Below are positions 1 through 10,025 of a DNA stretch of 32,167 nucleotides, piece after piece. Within the stretch, counting starts at the first letter, position 1. The number at the start of each line of letters is the position of its first letter. Source of the DNA: Plectonema radiosum NIES-515 (GTDB lineage: Bacteria; Cyanobacteriota; Cyanobacteriia; Cyanobacteriales; Nostocaceae); NCBI RefSeq assembly GCF_025753815.1, contig NZ_JAOWRF010000213.1, positions 1 to 32,167 of the forward strand, read 5' to 3'. The position numbers and the translations under genes are program-made. The notes under the pieces are model-generated. The model did no database searches, had not been told where the DNA came from, and was given only the letters and a program-made list of their open reading frames with translations.

Positions 1-127
1 AATTGAAAAGTAAGCGCAATTGCAGCATCTTTAAAGGTAGTTGTTTTGAGCGTCTAGGGGGATATTTGACTATCCCTTTTAAGCAAGCCTTAAAGAATCT
101 GCCTCTCTTAAGAGGGCAGAGTGTCAA
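1..127 (+). mobile_element. Right end of a decayed IS200/IS605-type (tnpB) element
   Basis: The block holds a short conserved track followed by a GAATC-led hairpin (99-119) and the terminal AGTGTCAA (120-127), the layout typical of right ends of cyanobacterial tnpB elements. No tnpB reading frame is present, although the element may begin before the window. The same track, including TAAGCGCAATTGC and TTTTGAGCGTCTAGGGGGAT, recurs in inverted orientation at 17399-17523. In intact elements this region encodes the 3' part of the guide RNA used by TnpB. Here it is probably a relic. The 78-codon open frame across it looks fortuitous. Confidence 0.6.
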
Positions 128-1768
<1,641 letters not shown>

Positions 1769-1785
1769 AGGTAAAAAGTAAAGGG

Positions 1786-1829
1786 CAAAAGGTAAAAGAA
1801 AGATATTAACTTTTACCTTTTGTTTTTTT
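1786..1829 (+). terminator. Likely intrinsic terminator of eno
   Basis: A 13 bp inverted repeat, CAAAAGGTAAAAG (1786-1798) and CTTTTACCTTTTG (1810-1822), is followed by a run of seven T. The stem is AT-rich but perfect and lies 18 nt after the eno stop. A similar stem (AAAAGGTAAAAG/CTTTTACCTTTT) lies after the squalene/phytoene synthase-like gene at 29505-29550, so this may be a recurring terminator-type repeat. Confidence 0.7.
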
Positions 1830-2190
1830 AGTTTAAACTGACATCTTGCACCAATCCCAACAACCGCCTTAGAATGAATTTATCAGGCTAATAGCGCTCA
1901 TTCGTCTTCATACGACTAGATAAAGGTTTTAGTCTACTTAAGTAGACTTGAGCTATTAGAGATAGAGTTTTAACTCTGGGTGGGTTTGGACGCTATAGCG
2001 GTTCTCATTTGAATCACATACATATTCAAAAAATAAATGTAGAGACTATTCTGTGCTACGTCTCTACACCGCGTATTGCACACAACCGAGAAGCGCTATA
2101 ATTGGGAATAGTGCAAGATATTAGTTTAAACAAAAAAATCGCGAATTATTTAGGCGAACTTAAACATAAAGAAGTTCTGAAAGTTAGGCG
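1830..2190. repeat. Intergenic stretch with dispersed palindromes
   Basis: No gene is seen. The stretch holds the palindrome AGTCTACTTAAGTAGACT (1931-1948), related in sequence and flank (AGCTATTAG) to one on the opposite strand at 8014-8031. It also holds a TGTAGAGAC...GTCTCTACA inverted repeat near 2038-2070, one of several copies of this family in the window. Confidence 0.6.
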
Positions 2191-2352
2191 TTAGTTTGTA
2201 CATCGAATAACACGCTCAAACTCTTGAACGGCATCATACTGGTCAGGCATTGCAATATATTGTAATAACAAATTTGGGTCTAAATCTGGGAAAAACCCAC
2301 TCCGATCTACTTCTTCATATTCTCCTTGTTCAGTAATATGTTGTTCTCCAGG
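2191..2352 (-). pseudogene. Uma2-family (DUF820) C-terminal fragment
   Basis: This 53-residue open frame reads GEYEEVDRSGFFPDLDPNLL and ends AMPDQYDAVQEFERVIRCTN. The pattern FPxLDxNLL followed by DQxxAVxxF is the C-terminus of cyanobacterial Uma2 proteins (PD-(D/E)XK nuclease fold). An in-frame TAG immediately precedes it, and no upstream nuclease core is present between 2353 and 2600. It is therefore a relic of a lost gene. Two complete-looking Uma2 genes lie elsewhere in the window (8166-8744 and 21203-21766). Confidence 0.65.
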
Positions 2353-2394
2353 CTAACTACCGTCACCGGGTGATAAATTGTTTTTTGCTATTTA

Positions 2395-2598
2395 TCAAGC
2401 TGCCAGCAGATGAGGCACAACCACGCCAAATCTCAAGGCTTCAAGACGATTTAACAAACTAACCCAGGCATCCTTCCGGCGCATATCCAACCCTTTGGTC
2501 AAGCCGCGTTTTTTCAGTTGCTTGGTGGTGGTGCAAGTTAAGCCGAGTTTAAGTGCTAGTTTGAAGGCTTCGTTTTTTAGGTCTTTTAGTTTTGGCAT
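2395..2598 (-). CDS. Small basic hypothetical protein, divergent from an RHH gene
   Basis: The 67-residue product starts MPKLKDLKNEAFKLALKLG and is lysine/arginine-rich and probably helical. No family is recognised. The ATG at 2598 is preferred over upstream in-frame starts because it follows the strong ribosome-binding sequence AGGGGGTG, and the upstream extension is low-complexity membrane-like sequence overlapping operator palindromes. It is transcribed away from the gene at 2786, and the 187 bp between them contains matched palindromes (2648-2666, 2692-2718). Gene pairs of this size with a DNA-binding partner often come from plasmids or toxin-antitoxin-like modules. That is inference only. 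Confidence 0.55.
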   Translation of the reverse strand: MPKLKDLKNEAFKLALKLGLTCTTTKQLKKRGLTKGLDMRRKDAWVSLLNRLEALRFGVVVPHLLAA

Positions 2599-2647
2599 TG
2601 TCGTCACCCCCTGGTAGCTGTTTAGTATTGGGCTTTCGTTTTTCTCC

Positions 2648-2666
2648 TGCCTATATAGTATAGGCA
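2648..2666. promoter_or_regulatory. Operator-like perfect palindrome
   Basis: TGCCTATATAGTATAGGCA has 8 bp perfect arms around a 3 bp centre, directly upstream of the minus-strand gene at 2598. It is likely a protein-binding site, with the adjacent ribbon-helix-helix protein the obvious candidate. Confidence 0.5.
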
Positions 2667-2691
2667 TTATTTCCATTTTTGTCAATACAGC

Positions 2692-2718
2692 GCCTATGTA
2701 TAATATATATGCATAGGC
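2692..2718. promoter_or_regulatory. Second operator-like inverted repeat with the same half-site
   Basis: GCCTATG (2692-2698) and CATAGGC (2712-2718) flank a 13 bp A/T-only core that could hold a -10 box. The half-site GCCTAT/ATAGGC is the same as in the palindrome at 2648-2666. A third, AATAGGCTATT, lies at 2730-2740, and a half-site GCCTATATA lies beyond the plus-strand gene at 3141. Confidence 0.5.
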
Positions 2719-2785
2719 AAAATAGATTAAATAGGCTATTGTGTAGACATCGCCCAATGTTTGATTATGCTGTGGAGGTTAGTTA

Positions 2786-3037
2786 ATGGCTGATAGCGAT
2801 CAGTTAAATATCCGCGTTGAAGAACAAATCAAAAAAGATTTTATTCACAAAGCCAGGGAAGAAGGGACAACCGCTACTGATTTGCTCGTAAATTACATGA
2901 AGCAATATCTGGGATTATCAACAAAAAAGGATGTCGAACTTGTCAAGCTGGAGCAGAAATTTGAAAAAGAACTCAAGGAACGAGACGAGAGGCTAATCAA
3001 GTTAGAGCAAATAGTACTGGGGGAGTTGCCCGTCTGA
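2786..3037 (+). CDS. Ribbon-helix-helix-like protein with coiled-coil tail
   Basis: The 83-residue protein has an N-terminal segment (residues 5-42) of the CopG/Arc type: strand LNIRVEEQIKKDF, then helices KAREEGTTATDLLVNYMKQYL. A charged heptad-like helix follows (residues 48-78). The ATG at 2786 follows GGAGG at 2775. Such proteins bind palindromic DNA as dimers, which fits the shared half-sites in the divergent promoter region, so autoregulation is likely. Oddity: after the stop at 3035-3037 another frame continues with plausible coiled-coil sequence (RLREENQSLRRWRENI) to a TGA at 3133-3135, so the gene may be frameshifted and originally about 115 residues. Confidence 0.65.
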   Translation: MADSDQLNIRVEEQIKKDFIHKAREEGTTATDLLVNYMKQYLGLSTKKDVELVKLEQKFEKELKERDERLIKLEQIVLGELPV

Positions 3038-3104
3038 GGGAAGAAAATCAATCTCTCAGGCGATGGCGTGAAAACATCTTGAACTTAGACCCAGTACAAA
3101 AAAT

Positions 3105-3134
3105 AAACCCTGCTTCAAAACCGGAGCAGGGTTG
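3105..3134 (+). terminator. GC-rich hairpin after the RHH gene
   Basis: AACCCTGCT and AGCAGGGTT form a 9 bp stem around TCAAAACCGG. It lacks a clear T-run, so terminator function is uncertain. It also lies inside the alternative-frame tail of the RHH gene. Confidence 0.4.
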
Positions 3135-3222
3135 ATGATTGCCTATATATTTACTATATAAAATCTTTGCATAAACCTAGATTTGGCATATACGCTCAGG
3201 CGATCGCATTATCTTAAGTAGT

Positions 3223-3269
3223 GCGATCGCGCCGTTTACGCCGGTACTGTAGGAATGGGACCGAATTAA
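3223..3269 (+). pseudogene. Orphan copy of the last 47 nt of eno
   Basis: The stretch encodes [14 protein letters not shown] and a stop, matching [14 protein letters not shown] at the end of eno (1722-1768). It is identical at 42 of 47 positions, and the differences are silent or conservative. No other eno sequence is present upstream, where there is only GTGCGATCGC-rich intergenic DNA. It therefore looks like a displaced true 3' end or a recombination scar, not a gene. Confidence 0.85.
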
Positions 3270-3419
3270 CCTTTTTAATCAGTGGTGGTTCAAGGGATTT
3301 CATATAAAGATGCATAGAATTAGCCCACGCAGGTGGGCTTAGATCGTGTAGCCCCAAGCTAAAGCGCCTGAGGGCGTTATGTGCAGCCTCACGTCAAATT
3401 GGTAAAACTCCTAACTGAT
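3270..3419. repeat. Intergenic REP-like hairpin
   Basis: No gene is seen. AGCCCACGCAGGTGGGCT (3323-3340) is a near-perfect hairpin followed by TAGCCCC. The same arrangement occurs at 10255-10285 with AGCCCGCGTAGGCGGGCT, so it is a dispersed repeat with compensatory stem changes. Confidence 0.6.
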
Positions 3420-4478
3420 TTAAGGATAAAATCCCAACTTGGGTAAACCGAGGGTTTCATCCCAACCCATCATAATGTTCATACATTGGATAGCTTGACC
3501 TGCCTGACCTTTAATTAAGTTATCAATTGCTGACATAACAATGACGCGACCGGTGCGTGGGTCAACTTCTAAACCGATGTAACACATATTACTACCGCAA
3601 GCCCATTTAGTTTGCGGATATTCGCCACTTTCGCAAATTCTCACCCAAGGAGAGTTACGGTAAAAGGCTCTAAATATAGTAATTAAGTCGTCTCGCACCA
3701 AGCCGGGGTCACGGAGGGTGGCATATACGGTTGCTAAAATACCCCGCACCATTGGGATGAGGTGGGGTGTAAATTGAATCATAACTTCATGCCCCGCCAA
3801 GTCACTACAAATCTGCTCAATTTCCGGGGTGTGGCGGTGACGGGTGACACCGTATGCCCCTAGAGAGTTGTCTGCTTCGGCTAGCAATAAGTTGATTTTA
3901 CCTTGCCGTCCGCCGCCGGAGGTGCCAGACTTAGCATCGACTATGGCGGTTTCTGGGATGATTAAACCTTGTTTCAAAAGTGGCGAAAGTGCGAGGAGGC
4001 TAGCGGTAGGATAGCAGCCTGGACAGCCAATTAACTGGGCTTCGGCAATGCGCGAGCGATACAATTCTGGTAAGCCATAAACTGCTGTAGCAGCGGTGGC
4101 GCTATCGGTTCTCTGTTTGTTATACCAATTTGTGTAAGTTGTCAAGTCAGTGAAGCGGTAATCTGCACTGAGATCGAGTACTAGACATCCTTTTTCCAAG
4201 AGTTTTGGAGCCATTTCGCAAGCCAGACCATTTGGAAGAGACAGAAACACCACTTCAGTGCGATCGCCGATAATTTCTGGATCTACCTCCTCAACTGGTA
4301 GATTTACTGCATGAGCCAAATGAGGGTAAAGTTCGCCAAAAGGTTTGCCAGCACTACTTTCGCCACCTAAATAAACAACTTCTACCTCTGGATGATCCAT
4401 CAGTAGTCGCACTAACTGTACTCCGCCGTAGCCTGACGCGCCAACAATGCCAACGGGTACGCGTCTGAAATTGCCCAT
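3420..4478 (-). CDS. argC: N-acetyl-gamma-glutamyl-phosphate reductase
   Basis: ArgC performs the NADPH-dependent reduction of N-acetylglutamyl-5-phosphate to the semialdehyde, the third step of arginine/ornithine synthesis. The 352-residue protein is full length. The nucleotide-binding motif [10 protein letters not shown] is at residues 10-19, the catalytic cysteine is C155 in [10 protein letters not shown], and the conserved SGTSGGGR (184-191) and histidine-rich [10 protein letters not shown] (211-220) are intact. The ATG at 4478 gives the standard N-terminus. It is divergent from ribBA across a 250 bp gap, with no sign of an arginine operon nearby. Confidence 0.97.
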   Translation of the reverse strand: MGNFRRVPVGIVGASGYGGVQLVRLLMDHPEVEVVYLGGESSAGKPFGELYPHLAHAVNLPVEEVDPEIIGDRTEVVFLSLPNGLACEMAPKLLEKGCLVLDLSADYRFTDLTTYTNWYNKQRTDSATAATAVYGLPELYRSRIAEAQLIGCPGCYPTASLLALSPLLKQGLIIPETAIVDAKSGTSGGGRQGKINLLLAEADNSLGAYGVTRHRHTPEIEQICSDLAGHEVMIQFTPHLIPMVRGILATVYATLRDPGLVRDDLITIFRAFYRNSPWVRICESGEYPQTKWACGSNMCYIGLEVDPRTGRVIVMSAIDNLIKGQAGQAIQCMNIMMGWDETLGLPKLGFYP

Positions 4479-4728
4479 GATATGAAATCCTTATCCGATA
4501 AATGATTAAATTCGTTATTGGCTATCAACTATCATCAACTAAATGCGCCCATTCGCGTTAGGTTCGCTATGCGATCGCTCGTTTGAAAACTGGAGTGGAG
4601 GACAATTATTTTTCCCCCTCTCCCCCTCTCCCCCACTCCTCCTGCCCCATTCCCCTTTAAAGGTTGTACAATCGAAAAGTAGGTTTTGTTAAAAAAATTT
4701 ACGTTTGTTTGGTCGTTGGAAATACTCT

Positions 4729-6402
4729 GTGTCGCAGTCTCAGACCACATCCCCATTTGAATTTGACTTGATTGATGCCGCTTTAGCAGACCTGAAAGCG
4801 GGTCGCTCTGTGGTGGTAGTAGATGACGAAAATCGAGAAAATGAAGGCGACTTGATTGGCGCTGCTCAGTTTGCTACCCCGGATATGATTAATTTTATGG
4901 CGGTGGAAGCAAGAGGGCTGATTTGTTTGGCAATGAGTGGCGATCGCCTTGATGAACTTGATTTACCATTAATGGTAAGCAATATTACAGACACTAATCA
5001 AACCGCCTTCACTGTCAGCATTGATGCAGGTCCTCATTTAGGTGTCAGTACCGGCATTTCCGCAGAAGACCGCGCCCGAACTATTCAAGTGACCCTCAAT
5101 CCAGGGACACAACCTTCAGAATTACGTCGCCCCGGTCATATTTTCCCGATTCGTGCCAAGGAAGGCGGTGTACTAAAACGCGCCGGACATACGGAAGCAG
5201 CGGTTGATTTAGCTAGATTATCTGGGTTATATCCAGCTGGGGTAATTTGTGAAATTCAAAACTCTGATGGCTCAATGGCGCGATTGCCTCAGTTATTTGA
5301 GTATGCGAAACATCATAATCTGAAAATTATTAGCATTGCCGATTTAATCAGTTATCGCCTCAAACACGATCGCTTGGTATATCGCGAAATTGTGACAAAA
5401 TTACCGAGTCAGTTCGGGCAATTTCAAATTTATGGCTACCGTCATACCCTGGATAATACTGAACATGTAGCGATTGTGAAAGGCGACCCAGCCACCTTTC
5501 AAGATGAGCCTGTAATGGTGCGAATGCATTCAGAATGCTTGACAGGTGACGCTTTAGGTTCTCTGCGCTGTGATTGTCAGTTGCAACTGCAAGCCGCTCT
5601 GAAAATGATTGAGGAGGCAGGGAAAGGTGTTGTAGTATACCTGCGCCAAGAAGGGCGGGGCATCGGCTTGATTAACAAGTTGAAGGCTTACAGCTTGCAG
5701 GATATGGGACTGGATACAGTGGAGGCAAACGAGCGTTTGGGATTCCCTGCCGATTTGCGAGATTATGGTATGGGAGCGCAAATACTCATGGATTTGGGGG
5801 TGCATAAGATTCGCTTAATTACCAATAATCCGAGGAAAATTGCCGGAGTCAAGGGTTACGGGTTGGAAGTAGTGGATCGCGTACCGCTGTTGATTGAGGC
5901 AACCGATTACAATTCCTATTATCTGGCAACAAAGGCGAAAAAGCTGGATCACATGCTGTTGCAGACGTATCTGGTAACGGTAGCAATTCATTGGCAAGAT
6001 GACCCAGAAGCTGTAACCGAACGTTATGAACGTTTAGAAAAGCTGCGACATTTAGCCAAAAGCCATGATTTATTGTTGCAAGAAGAAGCGCGTCCGTTAG
6101 CGATCGCTCTATTTGACAAACCATCTTTAACTGTACATTTGGGATTGGATCAAGCGCAACTGGCTGCACCTGATTGGTATCAGCAAAGCAATCATCCTTA
6201 TGTGCAGGCAATCGGTCAAATCCTTGACAATTTAACCACTTTACCTTATATAGAGAAGTTTGAATTTCTGATTTCTCCAGGGATTGACCCTTTGAGTCAT
6301 TTGCAAGTGCAATGCGATCGGCAAACCTTTCCTGATGGTACTTTACCTTCATCGATTTGTTGCGAACAACTCAAGACGCAAACAATTTATAGTTTTAGCT
6401 GA
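4729..6402 (+). CDS. ribBA: Bifunctional DHBP synthase / GTP cyclohydrolase II
   Basis: This enzyme catalyses both entry steps of riboflavin synthesis: ribulose-5-phosphate to 3,4-dihydroxy-2-butanone 4-phosphate, and GTP to a diaminopyrimidine. The N-terminal RibB domain shows [12 protein letters not shown] and [25 protein letters not shown]. The C-terminal RibA domain has the zinc cysteines C270, C281 and C283 in [15 protein letters not shown] and the motif [10 protein letters not shown] further ~150-residue extension is typical of cyanobacterial RibBA. No ATG precedes the conserved start. GTG at 4729 (557 aa) is chosen, and TTG at 4705 is possible. No FMN riboswitch is evident upstream. 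The last 45 nt recur at 8113-8157. Confidence 0.95.
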   Translation: MSQSQTTSPFEFDLIDAALADLKAGRSVVVVDDENRENEGDLIGAAQFATPDMINFMAVEARGLICLAMSGDRLDELDLPLMVSNITDTNQTAFTVSIDAGPHLGVSTGISAEDRARTIQVTLNPGTQPSELRRPGHIFPIRAKEGGVLKRAGHTEAAVDLARLSGLYPAGVICEIQNSDGSMARLPQLFEYAKHHNLKIISIADLISYRLKHDRLVYREIVTKLPSQFGQFQIYGYRHTLDNTEHVAIVKGDPATFQDEPVMVRMHSECLTGDALGSLRCDCQLQLQAALKMIEEAGKGVVVYLRQEGRGIGLINKLKAYSLQDMGLDTVEANERLGFPADLRDYGMGAQILMDLGVHKIRLITNNPRKIAGVKGYGLEVVDRVPLLIEATDYNSYYLATKAKKLDHMLLQTYLVTVAIHWQDDPEAVTERYERLEKLRHLAKSHDLLLQEEARPLAIALFDKPSLTVHLGLDQAQLAAPDWYQQSNHPYVQAIGQILDNLTTLPYIEKFEFLISPGIDPLSHLQVQCDRQTFPDGTLPSSICCEQLKTQTIYSFS

Positions 6403-6497
6403 AACAGCAGAAGCCTCACATCTGTACTGTACTCAGTCAGTGTGAGATGAATGCGAGGCAATGACGAATTGACTTTCCGTCCAACATTGAACGTAGT

Positions 6498-6665
6498 TCA
6501 ATTAGTAATGTTGGTCGATGAGGAATTGCCAGTTTCTGGAATTTTCAACGAGTCAATCATTTCATCAATTACTTGAGTCATCGTTTTTTCTGTTAAACTT
6601 GCATATAAACGTAACTTATTTAATCTTCTCTCTGATGTTCTAACTCTGATATATTTATTTTTCAT
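6498..6665 (-). CDS. Small ribbon-helix-helix protein paired with TnpB
   Basis: The 55-residue protein begins MKNKYIRVRTSERRLNKL and continues YASLTEKTMTQVIDEMIDSL. The pattern (a strand with alternating charged residues, then two short helices) is that of MetJ/Arc-type repressors. The ATG at 6665 is preceded by GAGGAAAC. It diverges from tnpB across 56 bp, so both promoters overlap and the protein probably regulates the element. Similar small genes accompany tnpB in other cyanobacterial elements, to my knowledge. It is below common ORF length cut-offs and easily missed. Confidence 0.7.
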   Translation of the reverse strand: MKNKYIRVRTSERRLNKLRLYASLTEKTMTQVIDEMIDSLKIPETGNSSSTNITN

Positions 6666-6721
6666 TTCTGTTTCCTCAAAGTTTCCTCAAATGCTAACAT
6701 ATAGTTAAGGAGGAAAAACAA

Positions 6722-7903
6722 ATGAGAACTGCTCACCAATACAAACTACGCCCAACAAAACAACAAAGCATAGAAATAGACCGATGGTTGTCAATGCTGT
6801 GTTCACAGTACAACTATTTGTTGGCTGATAGATTTAATTGGTATGAGCGCAATCGTTGTCCCATCAATGCTTGCCCACTTGTTTGTCATCTTGCAGAATT
6901 AAAGGATAATCCTGATTATTATAGTCAAAAGAAAACGCTGCCCAACCTCAAAAAAACACATCCTCATTACGGTGAAATTTATTCCCAAGTTTTGCAGGAT
7001 GTAGTCAAGCGAGTTAAGGTAACTTTCGACCGTTTTTTAAGTGGTGATAGTAATGGCAAAAAAAGCGGTAGACCAAGATTTAAACCTCGTGACCGCTATA
7101 GGACTTTCACTTATCCACAGATGAAAGAAGGATGCTTGCAAGACAACTTAATTAACCTTCCCATGTTTGGAAGGGTTAAAGTTATTTTACACCGTCCAAT
7201 ACCTGATGGATTTAAAATCAAAACCGCTTCGGTTACTAAAAAATCTGATGGTTACTATTTAACTCTAAGTCTAGAAGATGCAACAATTCCAAGTATTAAA
7301 CCTGACTTTAACCCAGATTCCATAACTGGAATTGACGTTGGCTTAAAAGAGTTTTTGACAACTTCCGAATCGGAAGTTATTGCCATTCCGCAATATTACC
7401 GCAAGTCTCAAAAACGCTTACGAGTCATCCAAAAACGGGTATCTCGCAGGAAAAAAGGTAGTGTTGGTAGGCGTAAAGCTGTCAAACAATTGGGCAAGCA
7501 ACACAAAAAAGTTGCTGATAAACGAAAAGATTTTCACTTCAAAACAGCGAACAATCTGTTGAAAAAATATGATGTTATCGCGGTTGAAGATTTGAATGTG
7601 AAAGGGCTTGCACGAACACGATTGGCAAAGTCTGTAACGGACGCTGGATGGTCAACCTTTCTGTCGATATTGACAAACAAAGCCGTGAAAGCTGGTTTGT
7701 TGGTTATCCCAGTTAAAGCATCTGGTACGAGTCAAGATTGTTCTAGTTGTGGCGTGAAAGTCCCGAAAAAGCTGCATGTGAGATGGCACGACTGTCCTAA
7801 TTGTGGATGCAGTCTAGACCGCGATCATAACGCAGCGATAAATATAAAAAATAGAGCGGTAGGGCATTCCGTTCTTAAAGCCAGGAGCCTCCGCGCGCGA
7901 TAG
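6722..7903 (+). CDS. tnpB: TnpB, RNA-guided endonuclease of an IS200/IS605-type element
   Basis: TnpB is the compact Cas12-related nuclease that uses a guide RNA from the element's right end to cut DNA and maintain the transposon. The 393-residue protein has an N-terminal helix-turn-helix-like region starting [15 protein letters not shown]. The three RuvC acidic residues are D205 (GIDVGLKEF), E289 (VEDLNVKGL) and D368 ([10 protein letters not shown]). The zinc ribbon cysteines are C340, C343, C358 and C361. All key residues are present, so it appears catalytically intact. AAGGAGG lies a few bases before the ATG at 6722, which fixes the start. The small RHH gene at 6498-6665 is divergent. Confidence 0.93.
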   Translation: MRTAHQYKLRPTKQQSIEIDRWLSMLCSQYNYLLADRFNWYERNRCPINACPLVCHLAELKDNPDYYSQKKTLPNLKKTHPHYGEIYSQVLQDVVKRVKVTFDRFLSGDSNGKKSGRPRFKPRDRYRTFTYPQMKEGCLQDNLINLPMFGRVKVILHRPIPDGFKIKTASVTKKSDGYYLTLSLEDATIPSIKPDFNPDSITGIDVGLKEFLTTSESEVIAIPQYYRKSQKRLRVIQKRVSRRKKGSVGRRKAVKQLGKQHKKVADKRKDFHFKTANNLLKKYDVIAVEDLNVKGLARTRLAKSVTDAGWSTFLSILTNKAVKAGLLVIPVKASGTSQDCSSCGVKVPKKLHVRWHDCPNCGCSLDRDHNAAINIKNRAVGHSVLKARSLRAR

Positions 7904-7963
7904 CGCTCCTTGTCCTGGAAGCCTACACTGAAACGGTACTCCGTTCAGTGTAGGAGATGTCAC
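7850..7963 (+). ncRNA. Predicted guide (omega/re) RNA region at the tnpB right end
   Basis: In studied IS200/IS605 elements the guide RNA covers the 3' end of tnpB and the right-end structure, and the guide is the sequence just outside the element. Here GCCAGGAGCC...CTCCTTGTCCTGG and the hairpin at 7922-7954 could form the scaffold. The predicted guide would start at about 7964 (TCATTAATCATC). The placement follows from the family and is not visible as such. Confidence 0.4.
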
Positions 7964-8112
7964 TCATTAATCATCATCTGCCACGCGGTTGTAAACCTAT
8001 GGCTAATAGCTAAAGTCATCTTAAGATGACTAAAAAATAATTTGAGTTGTGTCGGGTGCCAATGCCTTCGACTCAGCTTCAACAGGTTAAAATTCACTCC
8101 GCTGTAGTCGTT

Positions 8113-8169
8113 TCGATTTGTTGCGAACAACTGAAAACGCAAACAATTTATAGTTTTGGAAAATATTAA
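8113..8169 (+). pseudogene. Orphan copy of the ribBA 3' end
   Basis: Positions 8113-8157 match ribBA 6352-6396 at all but 2 of 45 positions and encode [15 protein letters not shown]. The copy then diverges and reads GKY plus TAA (8167-8169), whereas ribBA reads S plus TGA. No other ribBA sequence precedes it. It may be the ancestral ribBA terminus, displaced when the DNA at 6397-8112 arrived. Confidence 0.85.
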
Positions 8170-8744
8170 CCCCATACAAAAAGTAAATCTAAGACAAAAC
8201 CAGGTAATATATCTTCTCCAGATAAGCTTGTGGGAGAGTCTAATACTTCTTTTGGTTGCCCTTGTCTATAGATTTCAACACTGCGAGTTTTTCTATCAAT
8301 TAGCCAAGCCAATTTTACACCTGCATTCATATATTCTTGCATTTTGGCTTGCGTTTCACTCAAACTATCGGATGGGGACATTAATTCCAACACAAAATCG
8401 GGAGTGATAGGAGGAAACTTTTCACGTTGTTCTGATGTAAGTGCATTCCATCGCTCTAGTTTTATCCAAGATACATCGGGGGAGCGATCGGAACCGTTTG
8501 GGAGTTTAAAGCAGGTGGAGGAGTCGAATACCTCACCCAATTGAGTTTGTTCGTTCCACAGAACAAATCGCGTAGTTAGCTTGGCATTACATTTTCCTGT
8601 TTCTCCTCCGGTTGGTGACATTATAATTAGTTCTCCAAAAGCATTACGTTCAAATTTGACATCGGGATTATCACGACACAGTTGATAAAATTGGTCGTCG
8701 CTAAGTTTGAGGACATTATTAAAGTTGATGGTAATTGCGGTCAT
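8166..8744 (-). CDS. Uma2-family protein (PD-(D/E)XK nuclease fold)
   Basis: The 192-residue protein belongs to the Uma2/DUF820 family, which is greatly expanded in cyanobacteria and of uncertain role. The core shows GELIIMSPTGGETG, RSPDVSWI, then FVLELMSPSDSL and the lysine/tyrosine region QEYMNAGVKLAWLID, the expected nuclease-fold order. The ATG at 8744 is chosen because AGGACAG precedes it and the family N-terminus follows; the 14 upstream in-frame codons look unrelated. Its stop overlaps the TAA of the orphan ribBA terminus, so the ancestral order was probably ribBA and this gene converging and touching. Confidence 0.85.
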   Translation of the reverse strand: MTAITINFNNVLKLSDDQFYQLCRDNPDVKFERNAFGELIIMSPTGGETGKCNAKLTTRFVLWNEQTQLGEVFDSSTCFKLPNGSDRSPDVSWIKLERWNALTSEQREKFPPITPDFVLELMSPSDSLSETQAKMQEYMNAGVKLAWLIDRKTRSVEIYRQGQPKEVLDSPTSLSGEDILPGFVLDLLFVWG

Positions 8745-9176
8745 AACTGTCCTAATATATAAGTATAAAATTGCTTTGAACAGCAAGCTAGGCTTTAATT
8801 TTAGCTTTCTTACTTCATTATTGCGTTCTTGGTTGTTGAGTCATGATTCACGATTGATGGTTGAGTTATAACTCGTCCCAAACGCGATCGCGAGTGCGAT
8901 TCTGCAAGAGTACACGGAATGCGTCTAGTTTGTCATAGACAAACGTCGTGAAGAAGAATGTAGAGACTTCGGACGATCGCTTCTCTACAATGGTTTCGGG
9001 CAACGCATAATAACCATAGCGGTCGATGTCTAATAGACAAACGTCGTGGAAATTAAATATGCATTGTCCAAAACCCCAAGAGACGTAGCAGTGCTACGTC
9101 ACAATAATTGTTTTCTGGAGATGTCTAATGAGGTTGTGCAATTAATTCTGTACGACTTAGCTATTATTGCGTGTTA
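8745..9176. repeat. Intergenic region rich in dispersed repeats
   Basis: No gene is seen. TAGACAAACGTCGTG occurs twice (about 8937 and 9034). TGTAGAGACTTCGGACGATCGCTTCTCTACA-type and GAGACGTAGCAGTGCTACGTC palindromes belong to the GTAGAGACG family also found at 2040, 10148, 15310 and 15452. Confidence 0.6.
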
Positions 9177-10025
9177 TTAATTAACCTTGTTAACACCACT
9201 TACTTGACGATATTTATGAAGTAAGTTGAGAAACTTCTGAGCATCAAAACTTCTGGGATCGATTCGTGTTCCCGAACGATCTACTAAACGATGAGTGGTA
9301 ATGCGATCGTCTGGGACATCACTTTGAGCGATTAACCAAGCTAAAGAATAATATTGAGCATCAGTGTAACCGCTATGAATTGGTTCTGTGTCAGTCCAAC
9401 CATCTAGGGGAGTTTCCAAAGAGACGTGATAAGCAAAGTTATTTACAGATGGTGGCAAATTTGGATTAGTTTTCACGCTTTCTGAACCGTTAGCACTATC
9501 AAACACTGAATTAGCTGCACCAAAAGCGCGTTTACCTGGTGGCACTGTATAAATAACTGTCCCATCTAACTTTATCATCGCGTGGTAACTCGCTTGCACA
9601 TTTTCCTCGGTATGAGGTGTTTGAAAAAAATTAATCGCGCTCTGAGCAGAATTAGAAGTTTCATGAAGGACTATAATCGGTAGATTGTTGAGAGCTATGC
9701 CATTAACGTCTTTGGTATAACGCTGTCCGTAGTTGCTTGGATCTGCCCAAGCAATCTCATATCGGGGTCTGTAATTTGTAAAAGCGGCAGTGGTTTTAAA
9801 CAGAGATTTGGGAGGATTTGCAGCAGTGCTTGGTTTTTTTGATGCTGGAATTTGTCCATTTGGATATTGATTCCAAGGAGCGATGCCTGGGTTGGGCTCC
9901 GCCAACGCCGGATTTGATGTATTCTTTTGTAGTTGTGTGGCTCTCCCCGCAAGCAGCACCACAATGAAAGTGACGAATATCAGAGAAATTAGCATTACTC
10001 TGGTCGCCCAGTCTTTAAAGTTCAT
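9177..10025 (-). CDS. Membrane-anchored N-acetylmuramoyl-L-alanine amidase
   Basis: The protein has an N-terminal membrane segment (residues 9-26, MLISLIFVTFIVVLLAG) and then a proline/serine-rich linker. The C-terminal Amidase_2/PGRP domain follows. Expected zinc ligands are H121 (IIVLHETSNSA), H245 (TTHRLVDR) and D256 (RIDPRSFD). NNFAYHVSLE supplies the substrate groove. It would cleave the bond between muramic acid and L-alanine in peptidoglycan from the periplasmic face, in wall turnover or remodelling of septa between cells. At 282 aa it is a complete gene, with no operon partner. Confidence 0.88.
   Translation of the reverse strand: MNFKDWATRVMLISLIFVTFIVVLLAGRATQLQKNTSNPALAEPNPGIAPWNQYPNGQIPASKKPSTAANPPKSLFKTTAAFTNYRPRYEIAWADPSNYGQRYTKDVNGIALNNLPIIVLHETSNSAQSAINFFQTPHTEENVQASYHAMIKLDGTVIYTVPPGKRAFGAANSVFDSANGSESVKTNPNLPPSVNNFAYHVSLETPLDGWTDTEPIHSGYTDAQYYSLAWLIAQSDVPDDRITTHRLVDRSGTRIDPRSFDAQKFLNLLHKYRQVSGVNKVN

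Larger units (their letters stand above)
6404..7963 (+). mobile_element. IS200/IS605-type TnpB-only element (IS1341-like)
   Basis: The element contains a divergent small RHH gene and tnpB but no Y1 transposase TnpA, so it would need TnpA in trans. The right end is a long hairpin (7922-7954, CCTACACTGAA...TTCAGTGTAGG) followed by GATGTCAC (7956-7963). The left end, about 6404-6460, carries a related hairpin beginning GAAGCCTCACA, with CTCACA and TGTGAG arms. It begins only a few bases after the ribBA stop. Boundaries are approximate because such elements make no target duplication. Confidence 0.75.

Noticed and set aside
4479-4728. FMN riboswitch upstream of ribBA
   Set aside because: No FMN-element conserved blocks were seen; the region is pyrimidine tracts plus AT-rich sequence.
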